64,000 nucleotides of DNA, taken from assembly GCA_022711595.1 (NCBI GenBank), contig JAKLET010000005.1, positions 62,001 to 126,000 of the forward strand. The letters are read 5' to 3'. The position numbers and the translations under genes were made by a program. Positions within the stretch are counted from its first letter, which is position 1. Every line of letters starts with the position of its first letter. The notes beneath the pieces were generated by a model. That model worked only from the letters and a program-made list of their open reading frames with translations. It did no database searches and was not told the origin of the DNA. The DNA comes from Deltaproteobacteria bacterium. GTDB taxonomy: Bacteria; Desulfobacterota; Syntrophorhabdia; Syntrophorhabdales; Syntrophorhabdaceae. This document shows positions 26,792-34,827 of this stretch, one piece after another.

Positions 26792-27139
26792 TCATGCCGC
26801 CGCGGTCTCCTGCATGTTTTTCGAAAGGCGCTCCTTCGCGCGCAGGGTCTCAAGGAGAACTTCGCGCATTGCGCCGCAGGCCTCGGTGATCCTCGGGCTT
26901 GAAAGCCGGTAATAGACGGCGGTGCCTTCCCTGCGTGACAGCAGCAGCCCTTTCTGTTTAAGGATCGAGAGGTGCTGGGAGATATTCGCCTTGTTTACGT
27001 CGATCCCCTTGAGCATCTGGCTGACCGGCATCTCGCCATCCTTGAGAAGGCTCAATATCTGAAGCCTCTTCGGGTTGGCAAGGGCGAGGCACACATCCGC
27101 CTGCAGCTCAAATATCTCTGTTTCCCTGTCGTGTTCCAT
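26792..27139 (-). CDS. ArsR/SmtB-family transcriptional repressor
   Basis: ATG 27139 behind GGAGACAAAGGG gives 115 residues. The frame is open further upstream, but that extension runs through the promoter and is not protein-like. The winged helix-turn-helix is clear: LALANPKRLQILSLL, then NKANISQHLSILKQKGLLLSR as recognition helix and the wing with AVYYRL. The CxC metal site of alpha-3 sensors is absent; one Cys lies in DVCLALANP. It may sense a thiol/redox signal or a metal at another site. It precedes the polyferredoxin gene. Confidence 0.88.
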   Translation of the reverse strand: MEHDRETEIFELQADVCLALANPKRLQILSLLKDGEMPVSQMLKGIDVNKANISQHLSILKQKGLLLSRREGTAVYYRLSSPRITEACGAMREVLLETLRAKERLSKNMQETAAA

Positions 27140-27196
27140 AATCCCTTTGTCTCCTTTATAAGTTGCTATGTTTCTTAGTTTCTTATTTTCGAATCT

Positions 27197-27225
27197 ATTA
27201 TAAATCCTTAACCTGAATCTGTCAA
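27197..27225 (-). promoter_or_regulatory. consensus sigma-70 promoter of the ArsR-polyferredoxin unit
   Basis: A perfect TTGACA (27225-27220) and perfect TATAAT (27202-27197) are separated by exactly 17 bp on the minus strand. It is the best promoter match I found in the window. Between it and the start codon (27139) lie the direct repeats AAGAAAC and an ATAAG...CTTAT inverted repeat that could be the repressor's operator. Confidence 0.85.
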
Positions 27226-27444
27226 GACGCTGGGTGTGCGGAGGGGGTTTTTGTGAGGTGCGACTTCGAGCACGGCCAAAGCACCCACTAGGCCAGGAAG
27301 AACGTTCCGTCAGGACGGCCCGTTTGTTCTTGGTCCCATCCCTGACCCCGCGAACTCGCGCAGTCGGAAAGACCAGGTTCGTCAACAGACCGTCTGCCCT
27401 TTAAACGGTCCTCAAACCCTGAAACTTTGAAACTGTCTTTTGTT
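27226..27444. repeat. intergenic region with an arm of the periodic repeat
   Basis: No gene is supported upstream of the ArsR promoter. Next to the stop of the flavin reductase gene (27400-27440) is one arm of the dispersed repeat: TTTAAACGG, CTCAAACC, CTGAAACTT and TGAAACTGTC in succession. It ends in the same AACTTTxAAACTGTCTT string found before the stop at 50346. The remaining 170 bp show nothing recognisable. Confidence 0.5.
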
Positions 27445-27951
27445 TCACCTTTCCAGGCAGCGGATGATCTCGCCGAAATACGCCCTGTGATAGTCCTTTT
27501 TAGGATAAAAGCCCTTGATCTCGGGGATTAGGAAGTTTCCCGGCATGATGTCCTGGTAATAGATCTTTCTGCATTCGATGACAAGGCTGGCCTGCGCGAA
27601 ATAGATGGAATCTTCCCCGAAGACAGGCGTGAGCCCGGTCTCGGCCGCCTTGTCCACGTCCCTTCCCGATCTCGTGCCGCAGTACGTGAGGATATCCCGG
27701 TACTGCTCGTCGAAGAAGCTGAGGCTGAAACCGGCCGAGCTTTCCATGAACTTATACGTATGACGGTTGGGCCGTATGACACAGACGGCGATCCGTCTGT
27801 CCCACATGATGCCGAAACCTCCCCATGCGCCGGTCATGGTATTGAAGGAATCCTTCGTTCCCGCCGTGATAAGCATCCAGTCGGAACCGATGAGCTTGAA
27901 AGGATTCCCCCCTATGTCCTCAGGCCTTATTTCCTTAAATACGCTCTCCAT
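27445..27951 (-). CDS. flavin reductase-like FMN-binding protein
   Basis: ATG 27951 lies a few bases after CGGAGGAC and gives 168 residues; a longer frame to 28005 has no ribosome site. The split-barrel flavin-binding pattern is visible: DWMLITAGTKDSFNTMTGAWGG at the N-terminus, CVIRPNRHTYKFM, then FSLSFFDE. Proteins of this kind bind FMN and reduce or carry flavin, and are common in anaerobes as NADH-flavin or ferredoxin-linked reductases. The partner cannot be stated. Periodic repeats flank the gene on both sides. Confidence 0.85.
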   Translation of the reverse strand: MESVFKEIRPEDIGGNPFKLIGSDWMLITAGTKDSFNTMTGAWGGFGIMWDRRIAVCVIRPNRHTYKFMESSAGFSLSFFDEQYRDILTYCGTRSGRDVDKAAETGLTPVFGEDSIYFAQASLVIECRKIYYQDIMPGNFLIPEIKGFYPKKDYHRAYFGEIIRCLER

Positions 27952-27976
27952 ATGTCCTCCGGGGTAAAAAAGTTTT

Positions 27977-28065
27977 AGCCGTCCAAGCTGTTTCAACCGT
28001 TTCAATGGTCAAAAGACCGTAAAGCGTTTATAAGCCGTGAAGCGTGAAGAATGAAACGTAAGGCG
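27977..28065. repeat. 9-bp periodic repeat 5' of the flavin reductase gene
   Basis: CCGTCCAAG, CTGTTTCAA, CCGTTTCAA and TGGTCAAAA follow with a 9-bp period. Looser copies then continue (CGTTTATAAG, CCGTGAAG, CGTGAAG, ATGAAACG). Unlike the other members this one lies 5' of the minus-strand gene. Confidence 0.5.
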
Positions 28066-28205
28066 TTTTGTCTATTTTAACACCTGCAAGCGGGATCCTG
28101 AAACCTCTTTTTTAAGTTTTCACATGTCCATCCGATTACTTATTCGTACAGCACCCTCCAGGGATAGGTGTTTGTACGGGGTGGAGGCAAAGGAAATGTT
28201 AAGGT

Positions 28206-28811
28206 ATGATCGTTCGGGAAGAATCATACGGGAAACGGGTCATACTCTTTCCCGGAGATTATTATGTCACAGACAAGCAGATAAGGATATCGACCCTTCT
28301 CGGTTCGTGCGTTTCCGCGTGCCTTTATGACCCGGTAAACAAGATCGTCGGTATGAACCACTTCCTTTTGAGCAACAGGCGTTACTCACACACGGCTCCC
28401 CTTGTCATGACCGAGGCCGGCCGTTACGGCGTTCATGCCATGGAGATCATCATAAACGGCATGTTAAAGCTCGGCGCCCAGAAAAAGTATATCAACGCCA
28501 AGGTCTGCGGGGGCAGTTCCCTGAGCATCACAAGAGAAAAAAGGGACAATTTCCACTGCGTTGGCGAGGTCAACTGCAGGTTCATCAAGGAATTTCTGCA
28601 AAATGACGGGATCAAGATCGTTGCTTCGGACCTTGGCGGCGACACCGGCAGGGTCATTCATTTCGATACCCACGACTTCACACTCTACATAAGAAAAATA
28701 AAGAAGGTCTCTCTCAAGGGCCTCGGCATAAGGGACAAGGAATACTGGAAACGGGAACTCAAACGCCACCGCGAAGAAGAAGTGCAGGCGGAACCGGAAC
28801 TCTGGGGATAG
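28206..28811 (+). CDS. cheD: chemoreceptor glutamine deamidase CheD (orphan)
   Basis: The 201-residue protein carries the CheD catalytic pattern: Cys in LGSCVSACLYDP, His in MNHFLL and the KVCGGS loop. CheD deamidates chemoreceptors and interacts with CheC in chemotaxis. Its last 40 residues are a charged extension (Lys/Arg/Glu) beyond the usual 160-residue length. No other chemotaxis gene is in the window. AAGG lies just before the ATG. Upstream to 28066 I see no promoter worth naming. Confidence 0.9.
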   Translation: MIVREESYGKRVILFPGDYYVTDKQIRISTLLGSCVSACLYDPVNKIVGMNHFLLSNRRYSHTAPLVMTEAGRYGVHAMEIIINGMLKLGAQKKYINAKVCGGSSLSITREKRDNFHCVGEVNCRFIKEFLQNDGIKIVASDLGGDTGRVIHFDTHDFTLYIRKIKKVSLKGLGIRDKEYWKRELKRHREEEVQAEPELWG

Positions 28812-28864
28812 AAATAATGAGGGAGATCCGGGCAACAGGCCGTAATGATTTGACCGCTTATTTC

Positions 28865-28892
28865 CCAATATTTCTTTAATTTGTCATATTGG
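28865..28892. promoter_or_regulatory. inverted repeat in the AOR promoter region
   Basis: CCAATAT (28865-28871) and ATATTGG (28886-28892) form a perfect 7-bp inverted repeat with 14-bp spacing, about 80 bp upstream of the AOR promoter. It could be an activator or repressor site. Confidence 0.3.
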
Positions 28893-28974
28893 TCATTATA
28901 TTTCTCTATTTTCTGTTCCCCGCGCGCCGTCCTTTGTCTTATCTCACTTTCCCGATTGCGAAAACCGCTGTTCG

Positions 28975-29004
28975 GTGACACAATAAGTAATATATGAGTA
29001 TAAA
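28975..29004 (+). promoter_or_regulatory. sigma-70 promoter of the AOR gene
   Basis: GTGACA (28975-28980; 5 of 6) and TATAAA (28999-29004; 5 of 6) are separated by 18 bp, 24 bp before the AOR start codon. Confidence 0.55.
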
Positions 29005-29028
29005 ACAACTCCAACACGAGGTGACATC

Positions 29029-30765
29029 ATGGAAAAAATACTCAGGATCAACATGGGGGCCGAGGGCGGCCCCAGCTTCAGCGAAGCTCCCATAGGTGAA
29101 CTTGCAGGTCTTGGAGGCAGGGGCCTCACGTCGGCCATCATCTCTAAGGAAGTGCCCCCCACATGCCATCCCCTCGGCGCCGAGAACAAGCTCGTCATCG
29201 CACCGGGACTTTTAAGCGGCACCATGGCGGCCATGTCGGGGAGGATATCCATCGGCTGCAAAAGCCCGCTGACGGGGGGCATCAAGGAATCCAATTCCGG
29301 CGGCCAGCCGGCCCAGGTCCTGGCAAGGCTCGGATATGCCGCCATCGTGCTTGAAGGAAAGCCGGCAGGCGACGATCTATACAAGATATTCATCAATAAG
29401 GACGGGGTCAGGATATCTGTGGACAACAGCCTGAAAATGCTCGGCAACTACGCCCTGATAGAAAGGATGAAGGGCGAGTTCGGCGACAAGATCGCCTGCA
29501 TCTCCATAGGGCAGGCCGGAGAGATGAGACTGCCCGCCGCGTCCGTGGCGTGCACCGACGTGGAGGTGCGCCCCGCCCGTCACGCAGGGCGCGGAGGCCC
29601 CGGCGCCGTCATGGGCTCCAAGGGCGTCAAGGTCATCGTCCTCGACGACAACGGCGTGACCATGCGTCAACCCAAAGACCCCGATAAATTCAGAGAGGCA
29701 AACAAGGCATTCATCGAAGGCTTGAGGAAACATGGAGTCACAGGAGAGGCCCTGCCTGCGTACGGAACAAATGTCCTCACCAACATCCTCAACGAAGCCG
29801 GCGGATACCCCACGTATAACTTCAAGGAAGGCCGTTTCGCCGGCGCGTCAAGGATAAGCGGCGAAACGATGGCCGGTGTCGAAACCGAGCGCGGCGGCGT
29901 TCCCACTCACGGGTGCCACCGGGGATGCGTGATCCGCTGCTCCGGTATATACAACGACAAGGACGGCCATTACCTGAGCAAACAGCCGGAATACGAAACG
30001 GTCTGGGCCCACGGGGGCAACTGCGGTATCGACGACATGGACAAGATAGCGTTGATGGACTTTATAGACGATGACACCGGGCTCGACACCATCGAAATGG
30101 GTGTGACCATCGGTATTGCCATGGAGGCGGGGCTTCTCAAGTTCGGCGATGCCTCCGCCGCCGTCGACCTGCTCAGGGAAGTGGGCAAGGGAACGCCCCT
30201 GGGGAGGATAATAGGCAGCGGCGCCGCGGTGGCCGGAAAGGTCTTCGGAGTGGAACGCGTCCCTGTCGTCAAGGGCCAGGCCCTGCCTGCCTATGACCCG
30301 CGTGCCGTAAAAGGCATGGGCGTAACATACGCCACTAGCACAATGGGCGCAGACCACACCGCGGGATACGCAACAGCGACAAACATCCTGAAATCGGGCG
30401 GATACGTGGACCCTCTGAAAACCGAGGGGCAAGTGGAGCTCTCGAGGAACCTCCAGATCGCGACGGCAGCCATCGATTCGACGGGCATGTGCCTCTTCAT
30501 CGCCTTTGCCGTGCTCGACCAGCCGGAGACCTTCCAGGCGCTTCTCGACCTGCTCAATTCCTTCTATGGGCTCAACCTCACCGCGGACAATGTCGCGGAG
30601 CTTGGAAAATCCATCCTAAAGCTGGAGCGGGATTTCAATTTCCGTGCCGGGTTTACCAAAGAGCAGGATCGTCTGCCCGGGTTTTTCAAGTCACAGTTTG
30701 TCCAGCCGCACAATGTAAACTTCGACGTCACCGATGAGGAACTCGACCAGGTGTTCAACTTCTAG
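29029..30765 (+). CDS. tungsten-type aldehyde:ferredoxin oxidoreductase family enzyme
   Basis: The 578-residue enzyme belongs to the AOR family: pterin-cofactor (W or Mo), one [4Fe-4S] cluster, oxidising aldehydes to acids with ferredoxin or reducing acids in reverse. The N-terminal cofactor-binding domain shows GGRGLTSAII, APGLLSGTMAAMSGR, SPLTGGIKESNSGG and RHAGRGGPGAVMGSKGVK. The cluster motif near residue 290 is CHRGCVIRC, a CX3CX3C rather than the CX2CX3C of the archaeal enzyme, with a later Cys in STGMC. GAGGTG precedes the start and a promoter lies upstream. A terminator follows, then an unknown gene. The substrate is not predictable. Confidence 0.92.
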   Translation: MEKILRINMGAEGGPSFSEAPIGELAGLGGRGLTSAIISKEVPPTCHPLGAENKLVIAPGLLSGTMAAMSGRISIGCKSPLTGGIKESNSGGQPAQVLARLGYAAIVLEGKPAGDDLYKIFINKDGVRISVDNSLKMLGNYALIERMKGEFGDKIACISIGQAGEMRLPAASVACTDVEVRPARHAGRGGPGAVMGSKGVKVIVLDDNGVTMRQPKDPDKFREANKAFIEGLRKHGVTGEALPAYGTNVLTNILNEAGGYPTYNFKEGRFAGASRISGETMAGVETERGGVPTHGCHRGCVIRCSGIYNDKDGHYLSKQPEYETVWAHGGNCGIDDMDKIALMDFIDDDTGLDTIEMGVTIGIAMEAGLLKFGDASAAVDLLREVGKGTPLGRIIGSGAAVAGKVFGVERVPVVKGQALPAYDPRAVKGMGVTYATSTMGADHTAGYATATNILKSGGYVDPLKTEGQVELSRNLQIATAAIDSTGMCLFIAFAVLDQPETFQALLDLLNSFYGLNLTADNVAELGKSILKLERDFNFRAGFTKEQDRLPGFFKSQFVQPHNVNFDVTDEELDQVFNF

Positions 30766-30789
30766 GCAGCCAGGCGACGCAAGCACAAG

Positions 30790-30819
30790 AGGGGGCCTGA
30801 AACGCCCCCTTCTTTTTTT
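30790..30819 (+). terminator. rho-independent terminator after the AOR gene
   Basis: AGGGGGC / GCCCCCT stem (30790-30796 and 30804-30810) with a 7-nt loop, followed by TCTTTTTTT. The downstream gene begins 25 bp later, so it may be reached by read-through or have its own start. Confidence 0.88.
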
Positions 30820-30843
30820 GACGGATAAAGAGGATAATACAGG

Positions 30844-31461
30844 ATGATGTCTGATCCGGACCGTGCACGGGAACTGCGGGTCGTCATGAAGCGGGCGGAT
30901 GCCGGCGTTTTCATGCCCCTGCTCCAGGAAGGGTTCATAGTGAGATGCAAAACGGGGATCACCATCGAAGATCTTTTAAGGGAAGACTTCGGCATCGCAC
31001 GGGACTATATGGAGAAAAGGCTGAGCACCGTGTTTCTCGACGGGCAATGCATCGACGATATTGACAGCGCCATCGTGCACGGCGGTGCGGTGCTCGCCCT
31101 CTCATCCGCCATGCCCGGCCTTGTGGGGGCAACGCTCAGACGAAAGGGCATCCTGGCTTCAATGCGGGCCTCCATCACGCATCGCGGACAGACCGGGCAA
31201 GCCGTTTCCGCCGGTGAAGGTTTTGTCACCATAAAGCTCTTCAATGTCCTCGCCGGAGAGTTGGGCCCGGTCTTTCTCGCGCGGGGAATATATGTTAAAG
31301 CCGCCGGAATGAAGGATTTCCTTCAGAAACGGGGCGGGCCTTTCTGGTCTGCTATCAGCCGGACCATCTTTGACGGGCGCCAAATAGACCGCGAAAAGCT
31401 CCCTGATGCCCTGGGCGACGAGGCCGGCGCGCTGATAATGCTCCGCCTGGCGGCCCCGTAG
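30844..31461 (+). CDS. unrecognised 205-residue protein next to AOR
   Basis: No family is recognised. The N-terminal 100 residues look like a small beta-rich fold with VFLDGQCIDDIDSAIV and GAVLALSSAMPGLVGATLRR. The pattern of a short strand, helix, LDG turn and GA-containing strand recalls beta-grasp (ThiS/MoaD) domains, but that is a weak impression. The second half is more helical. ATG 30844 and 30847 are adjacent. It lies directly behind the AOR terminator and could be an AOR accessory protein. There is no signal peptide. Confidence 0.6.
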   Translation: MMSDPDRARELRVVMKRADAGVFMPLLQEGFIVRCKTGITIEDLLREDFGIARDYMEKRLSTVFLDGQCIDDIDSAIVHGGAVLALSSAMPGLVGATLRRKGILASMRASITHRGQTGQAVSAGEGFVTIKLFNVLAGELGPVFLARGIYVKAAGMKDFLQKRGGPFWSAISRTIFDGRQIDREKLPDALGDEAGALIMLRLAAP

Positions 31462-31759
31462 AACAACAGGACGATTGCCGGGGCTGGTCCCCGAGCCTCT
31501 TTCCGCGCCTGCTGTCCGCTGTGTGTTTGCGGAGAATAAAGAACCCCCCGCAACAGTGCCTCGCTGATGCCGGAAGGTTGCAAAAACGTTGTCTTCGTTG
31601 TGTCTTCCTCCTTTTTCCTGGCCCGGTAACCATATTTTCTCCTTTGATTTCAGGTGAATAATGACAGTAAATCAGGAATCCCCCTATTGCCGGTGATCTT
31701 GAGGAAGTCTACACTTAATGCAGATGCAATGATCCACCGTAACGGAGGTATGTGTAATT
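31462..31759. other. 298-bp leader region before the TerC gene
   Basis: No gene is supported. A minor CGGGG/CCCCG hairpin and a GCAAC...GTTGC pair are present. TerC-family genes are often preceded by a yybP-ykoY manganese riboswitch, but I do not see its conserved core here. An 11-codon ORF behind CAGGTGAATA (start near 31660) is too short to judge. Confidence 0.45.
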
Positions 31760-32497
31760 ATGGACCTGTCGCAAATATTTAATGTCACTTTCCTTTTTGC
31801 CCTGCTCAACATTATATTTATCAACATTGTCCTGTCGGGTGATAACGCTGTGGTCATCGCCATGGCAGTCCGCTGCCTTCCGCCAGAACAAAGGAAAAGG
31901 GGCATTATGCTGGGGACCGCGGGAGCGGTGTTGATGAGGATCGGCCTTACCTTTATTGCCGCCCGCCTTCTCGAAGTGCCCCTCGTTAAGCTGCTCGGGG
32001 GCCTGTTGATCCTCTGGATCGCCTTCAAGCTCCTCGCAGGCGATACCGGGGAGAACAGAACGAAGAAGGTGAACGGTCTCCTTCAGGCCATTACGACCAT
32101 ACTGATGGCCGATCTTGTTATGAGCCTTGACAATGTGCTTGGTGTGGCAGGCGCCTCCAATGGAGATTTCCTGCTCCTCATGACCGGTCTTGCCACAAGC
32201 ATTCCCATAGTGATATTCGCGAGCAGGGTCATCACGACAATGATGGACAGGTTCCCTGTCATTGTCGTTTTTGGAGCCGCGATCCTCGGAAGGGTGGCAG
32301 GCGAAATGATAGCAAGCGACCCATTCGTAGTCAGGGCATTCAATCACCCGGGGCACCTTGCCGCATATTTTGTTCAGGCGGTCATGGCCGTCGGGGTTGT
32401 CGTGGCGGCCAGGGTATGGATAAGATACAGACCGCACCCCATTATGGCCGGGGAAACGGAGAGCCCTTTCCTGCTCAATGACTGGGACCTCAGATAA
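31760..32497 (+). CDS. TerC/YjbE-family integral membrane protein
   Basis: The 245-residue protein has about seven membrane helices and the two TerC signature motifs with acidic residues inside the membrane: LSGDNAVVIAMA (about 26-37) and SLDNVLGVAG (about 120-130). Several members export Mn2+ or protect against metal stress. TAACGGAGG precedes the ATG. A dodecin-like gene follows 32 bp later. Confidence 0.9.
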   Translation: MDLSQIFNVTFLFALLNIIFINIVLSGDNAVVIAMAVRCLPPEQRKRGIMLGTAGAVLMRIGLTFIAARLLEVPLVKLLGGLLILWIAFKLLAGDTGENRTKKVNGLLQAITTILMADLVMSLDNVLGVAGASNGDFLLLMTGLATSIPIVIFASRVITTMMDRFPVIVVFGAAILGRVAGEMIASDPFVVRAFNHPGHLAAYFVQAVMAVGVVVAARVWIRYRPHPIMAGETESPFLLNDWDLR

Positions 32498-32529
32498 ATT
32501 GCACAGTGAACACCAAAAGAGGAGGACAT

Positions 32530-32748
32530 ATGACAGAATCCGAAGGGAGGGTCGCACGGGTGACAGAGGTTATTGCCGATTCAAAGAAAAGCTTTGAAGA
32601 TGCAATCCTGATCGGTTTTCGCAGGGCTTCAAAGACCCTGCGGGGTATCACGGGTGTGCGCGTGAAAGATCAGTATGCCCAGGTTGAAAACGGGACGATC
32701 CTGAAATTCCGCGTTACCCTGGACATAATTTTCGTTCTCGATGCCTGA
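32530..32748 (+). CDS. dodecin-like small protein lacking the flavin-stacking Trp
   Basis: ATG 32530 directly behind GAGGAGGACAT gives 72 residues. The dodecin pattern is clear: VARVTEVIADSKKSFEDAI, RASKTLRGITG and the closing VTLDIIFVLDA. Dodecins are flavin-storing dodecamers in which a Trp in the segment after TLR sandwiches the flavin. Here that position is Gly (RGITGVRV), so flavin binding of the usual kind is doubtful; other ligands such as CoA or calcium-type oligomers are possible. It is in line with terC. Confidence 0.82.
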   Translation: MTESEGRVARVTEVIADSKKSFEDAILIGFRRASKTLRGITGVRVKDQYAQVENGTILKFRVTLDIIFVLDA

Positions 32749-32849
32749 TACGAAAAGGACTTTATTTGTGCGTCGCTGATCCTGATCGACCCCGCTGGAC
32801 GAGGGGTTGTTCGGTATGCGGCGCTGTAGCCCCCTTTAACGTTTGGGAG

Positions 32850-32890
32850 ACCCGGGGGCACATTTTTTAGTCCCCGGGTTCTTCTTCTTT
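32850..32890 (+). terminator. hairpin between convergent dodecin and PilZ genes
   Basis: CCCGGGG (32851-32857) pairs with CCCCGGG (32872-32878) over a 14-nt loop, followed on the plus strand by TTCTTCTTTCTTTT. It overlaps the last codons of the PilZ gene. Confidence 0.5.
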
Positions 32891-33568
32891 CTTTTCCAGT
32901 TCCAGCGCGGTCACATACTGCATGATAATTTTATAAGCGTCTTCGGATATATGGGAGAACTCCACACCGATCCTGGTAATATCCATGAGGTGAATGACGT
33001 TTCTCACCGCCGCCAGGGCATAAAGGTTGCCGTACTTCGGCAGACTTATATCCAGGTACAGTTCATCGCCGGTCTTAAAATGGCGCTCTTCTTCCGTCAT
33101 CACGAAGGACACGCCGCCCCTGCTTATGTCCATGGTCTCGACATCAATAAAATCGCTGTCGGGCCTGGCAAGCCTGAGCTGGATCGGGTTTGATTCTGTG
33201 GGTTCCACCCTTATATGCTTGCGTCTCTCCTCCTTGAGGATATTTTCGGGGAACTGTATCTTGAGGTGCATGTGCTGCGGATCGACTATCTCCAGTTCCA
33301 CTATCCTGCTCTTGAAGGAATAAAGGGAATTCAAATATGCGCATGTGAGGCTTACATCACCTGACTGTGGATAATCACCGGGTTTTGCCTGGATAAAGAG
33401 CTCTTTTTCCTTTTCGGTCCTGCAAACAAGCCTGCAGTCGTCAAGGATGATGTTGTCATTGATGACAACCCTGACGGGTATATCCTGTCCGGTTATCTCC
33501 CGGACATAATCGTCAACGTCATGCCGGCCCTTAATACCGGAGCCGCCTTTTTTTTGTTTTTTCTCCAT
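32867..33568 (-). CDS. PilZ-domain cyclic di-GMP receptor (YcgR-like)
   Basis: The 233-residue protein has a YcgR-N-like beta domain (about 20-125) and a C-terminal PilZ domain (about 125-225). The ligand motifs are intact: RRKHIRV and, 30 residues later, DISRGGVSF. It should bind the second messenger made by GGDEF enzymes such as that at 16032-17987 and act on motility or exopolysaccharide; the target is not in the window. The N-terminus is Lys/Gly-rich. Confidence 0.92.
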   Translation of the reverse strand: MEKKQKKGGSGIKGRHDVDDYVREITGQDIPVRVVINDNIILDDCRLVCRTEKEKELFIQAKPGDYPQSGDVSLTCAYLNSLYSFKSRIVELEIVDPQHMHLKIQFPENILKEERRKHIRVEPTESNPIQLRLARPDSDFIDVETMDISRGGVSFVMTEEERHFKTGDELYLDISLPKYGNLYALAAVRNVIHLMDITRIGVEFSHISEDAYKIIMQYVTALELEKKEEEPGD

Positions 33569-33715
33569 ATGTCCCTTACTCCCCGCGCATGCGGCCTCAT
33601 CAAACCCTTTGCCATTCTTGAAACTGGCGTCCGTAGTAATTTTCTTTCAATTCATGTCGATTTTCAAGAAGAAAGTGGGTGCGGAACGTTCTTATGCAGA
33701 AAACAGCGGTTCATA

Positions 33716-33749
33716 CAAAGGGTCTCCGAATCAAGACAGAGACCCTTTG
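33716..33749. terminator. strong hairpin downstream of the GlcG-like gene
   Basis: An 11-bp perfect stem CAAAGGGTCTC / GAGACCCTTTG (33716-33726 and 33739-33749) with a 12-nt loop lies 45 bp past the stop of the minus-strand gene. It lacks a long T run, so termination is likely but not certain. Confidence 0.5.
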
Positions 33750-33793
33750 CGCTGTGAGGGGTGTTCCGGATACAAGGGGGAGTTAATTCAAGG

Positions 33794-34282
33794 TCACTGG
33801 ACAACCGCTGCGCCAGCTCTTGCCACGACGCCGTCCTGTGCGGACGACCCCCCGGATACGCCGACGGCGCCGATGATCTTGCCGTTCTCTATGATAGGAA
33901 CGCCGCCTTCAATGGCCCGTATGCCGTCAAGGGTGAGGTAGGTCATGTTCCCGCCGCTGCTGAGGATGTTCTCAAAGGCCTTGGTGGGCCTTTTGAACAT
34001 GACGGAGCTTTTTGCCTTGTTGACCGCCACGTCAACGCTGCCCCACTGGACCACATCAAACCTTTCCAGATAGACCAGGTTGCCGCCCGTGTCGACGACG
34101 GCTATAACGACGTTTATCTTGAGCTTCGCCGCTTCAGCCGCCGCGGCGGCCGCGGCCTTTTTCGCCGTTGCCAGATTGACATTGGGGCCGTAAGGGTTCG
34201 GCATTTGCTGTGCCATTGCGAAGCCGGTCATGATAAAGAGGGCCATAATACTGAAAAGAGTTATTCTTTTTAACGCGCGCAT
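33794..34282 (-). CDS. secreted GlcG/HbpS-family protein
   Basis: ATG 34282 behind AAAGGAGGCT gives 162 residues with a signal peptide (LFSIMALFIMTGFAMA). The mature part is a GlcG/HbpS fold: the helix LATAKKAAAAAAAEAAKL, VVDTGGNLVYLERFD and the closing GGVPIIENGKIIGAVGVSGG. HbpS binds haem in Streptomyces; GlcG-type proteins otherwise have unknown roles. Here it would be periplasmic. Confidence 0.88.
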   Translation of the reverse strand: MRALKRITLFSIMALFIMTGFAMAQQMPNPYGPNVNLATAKKAAAAAAAEAAKLKINVVIAVVDTGGNLVYLERFDVVQWGSVDVAVNKAKSSVMFKRPTKAFENILSSGGNMTYLTLDGIRAIEGGVPIIENGKIIGAVGVSGGSSAQDGVVARAGAAVVQ

Positions 34283-34374
34283 TCCTGAGCCTCCTTTTTT
34301 TATTAACCCCGTCCAGTGATGGGGGAGTGTCGACATGAACCTGTTTTTCGCGCCTTTTTACCGGCTGACTGGTT

Positions 34375-34812
34375 TTAGGCCTCCAAAAGCGCTTTTAATC
34401 TGGGAATGCGGCCGCTTCTCTTTTTGACTACAAGATTGAACGACCTCGGCACGTCAGCCATCAGGTGCTTCGATTGCTCGGCGGCCTCCTTATAATAATT
34501 GATGATCTTTTCTTCCATCTCAATGGCGATCTTCAGTGCGTCAGCACGGCCGGTCTGACCTGAAAAGGCGTCTCCAAGTTCGTAGCCGTCTGTTTCGAGG
34601 TCGAAGGCGAAACAGCCCTCAATGGCATCGGTGATAACGCCGTAATATGCCCGTTCTATCTGGGTTATGAACTTCTTGTTCTCTATGGCAAAAGAAGAGA
34701 ACATTTCGGCGTCCCCGGAAAAATGACCAGCTGCCGCTTCGTAAAATGCCGCAGACTCTGTTTCGAGCTTCCTTGAAAAGCTGATGGCACCAGAACAGGT
34801 GTTAATTATCAT
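34375..34812 (-). CDS. ferritin-like (rubrerythrin-type) four-helix protein
   Basis: The 145-residue protein has the spacing of ferritin-like di-iron helices: SRKLETESAAFYEAAA near residue 13 and IAIEMEEKIINYYKEAAE near 100, with further Glu residues between. It lacks the C-terminal rubredoxin of rubrerythrin. It may protect against oxygen or peroxide. GGGAGG precedes the ATG. It lies 15 bp behind the dehydrogenase gene and ends at the GntR-controlled string. Confidence 0.62.
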   Translation of the reverse strand: MIINTCSGAISFSRKLETESAAFYEAAAGHFSGDAEMFSSFAIENKKFITQIERAYYGVITDAIEGCFAFDLETDGYELGDAFSGQTGRADALKIAIEMEEKIINYYKEAAEQSKHLMADVPRSFNLVVKKRSGRIPRLKALLEA

Positions 34813-34827
34813 AATCTCCCTCCCTTA

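Noticed and set aside
31355-31633. 92-codon minus-strand frame with a good AAAGGAG site before its ATG
   Set aside because: Product is almost all Arg, Gly, Ser and Pro, and it overlaps the end of the gene at 30844-31461 in antisense; likely chance.
31462-31759. yybP-ykoY manganese riboswitch before the TerC gene
   Set aside because: Expected from family knowledge, but the conserved core was not found by reading.
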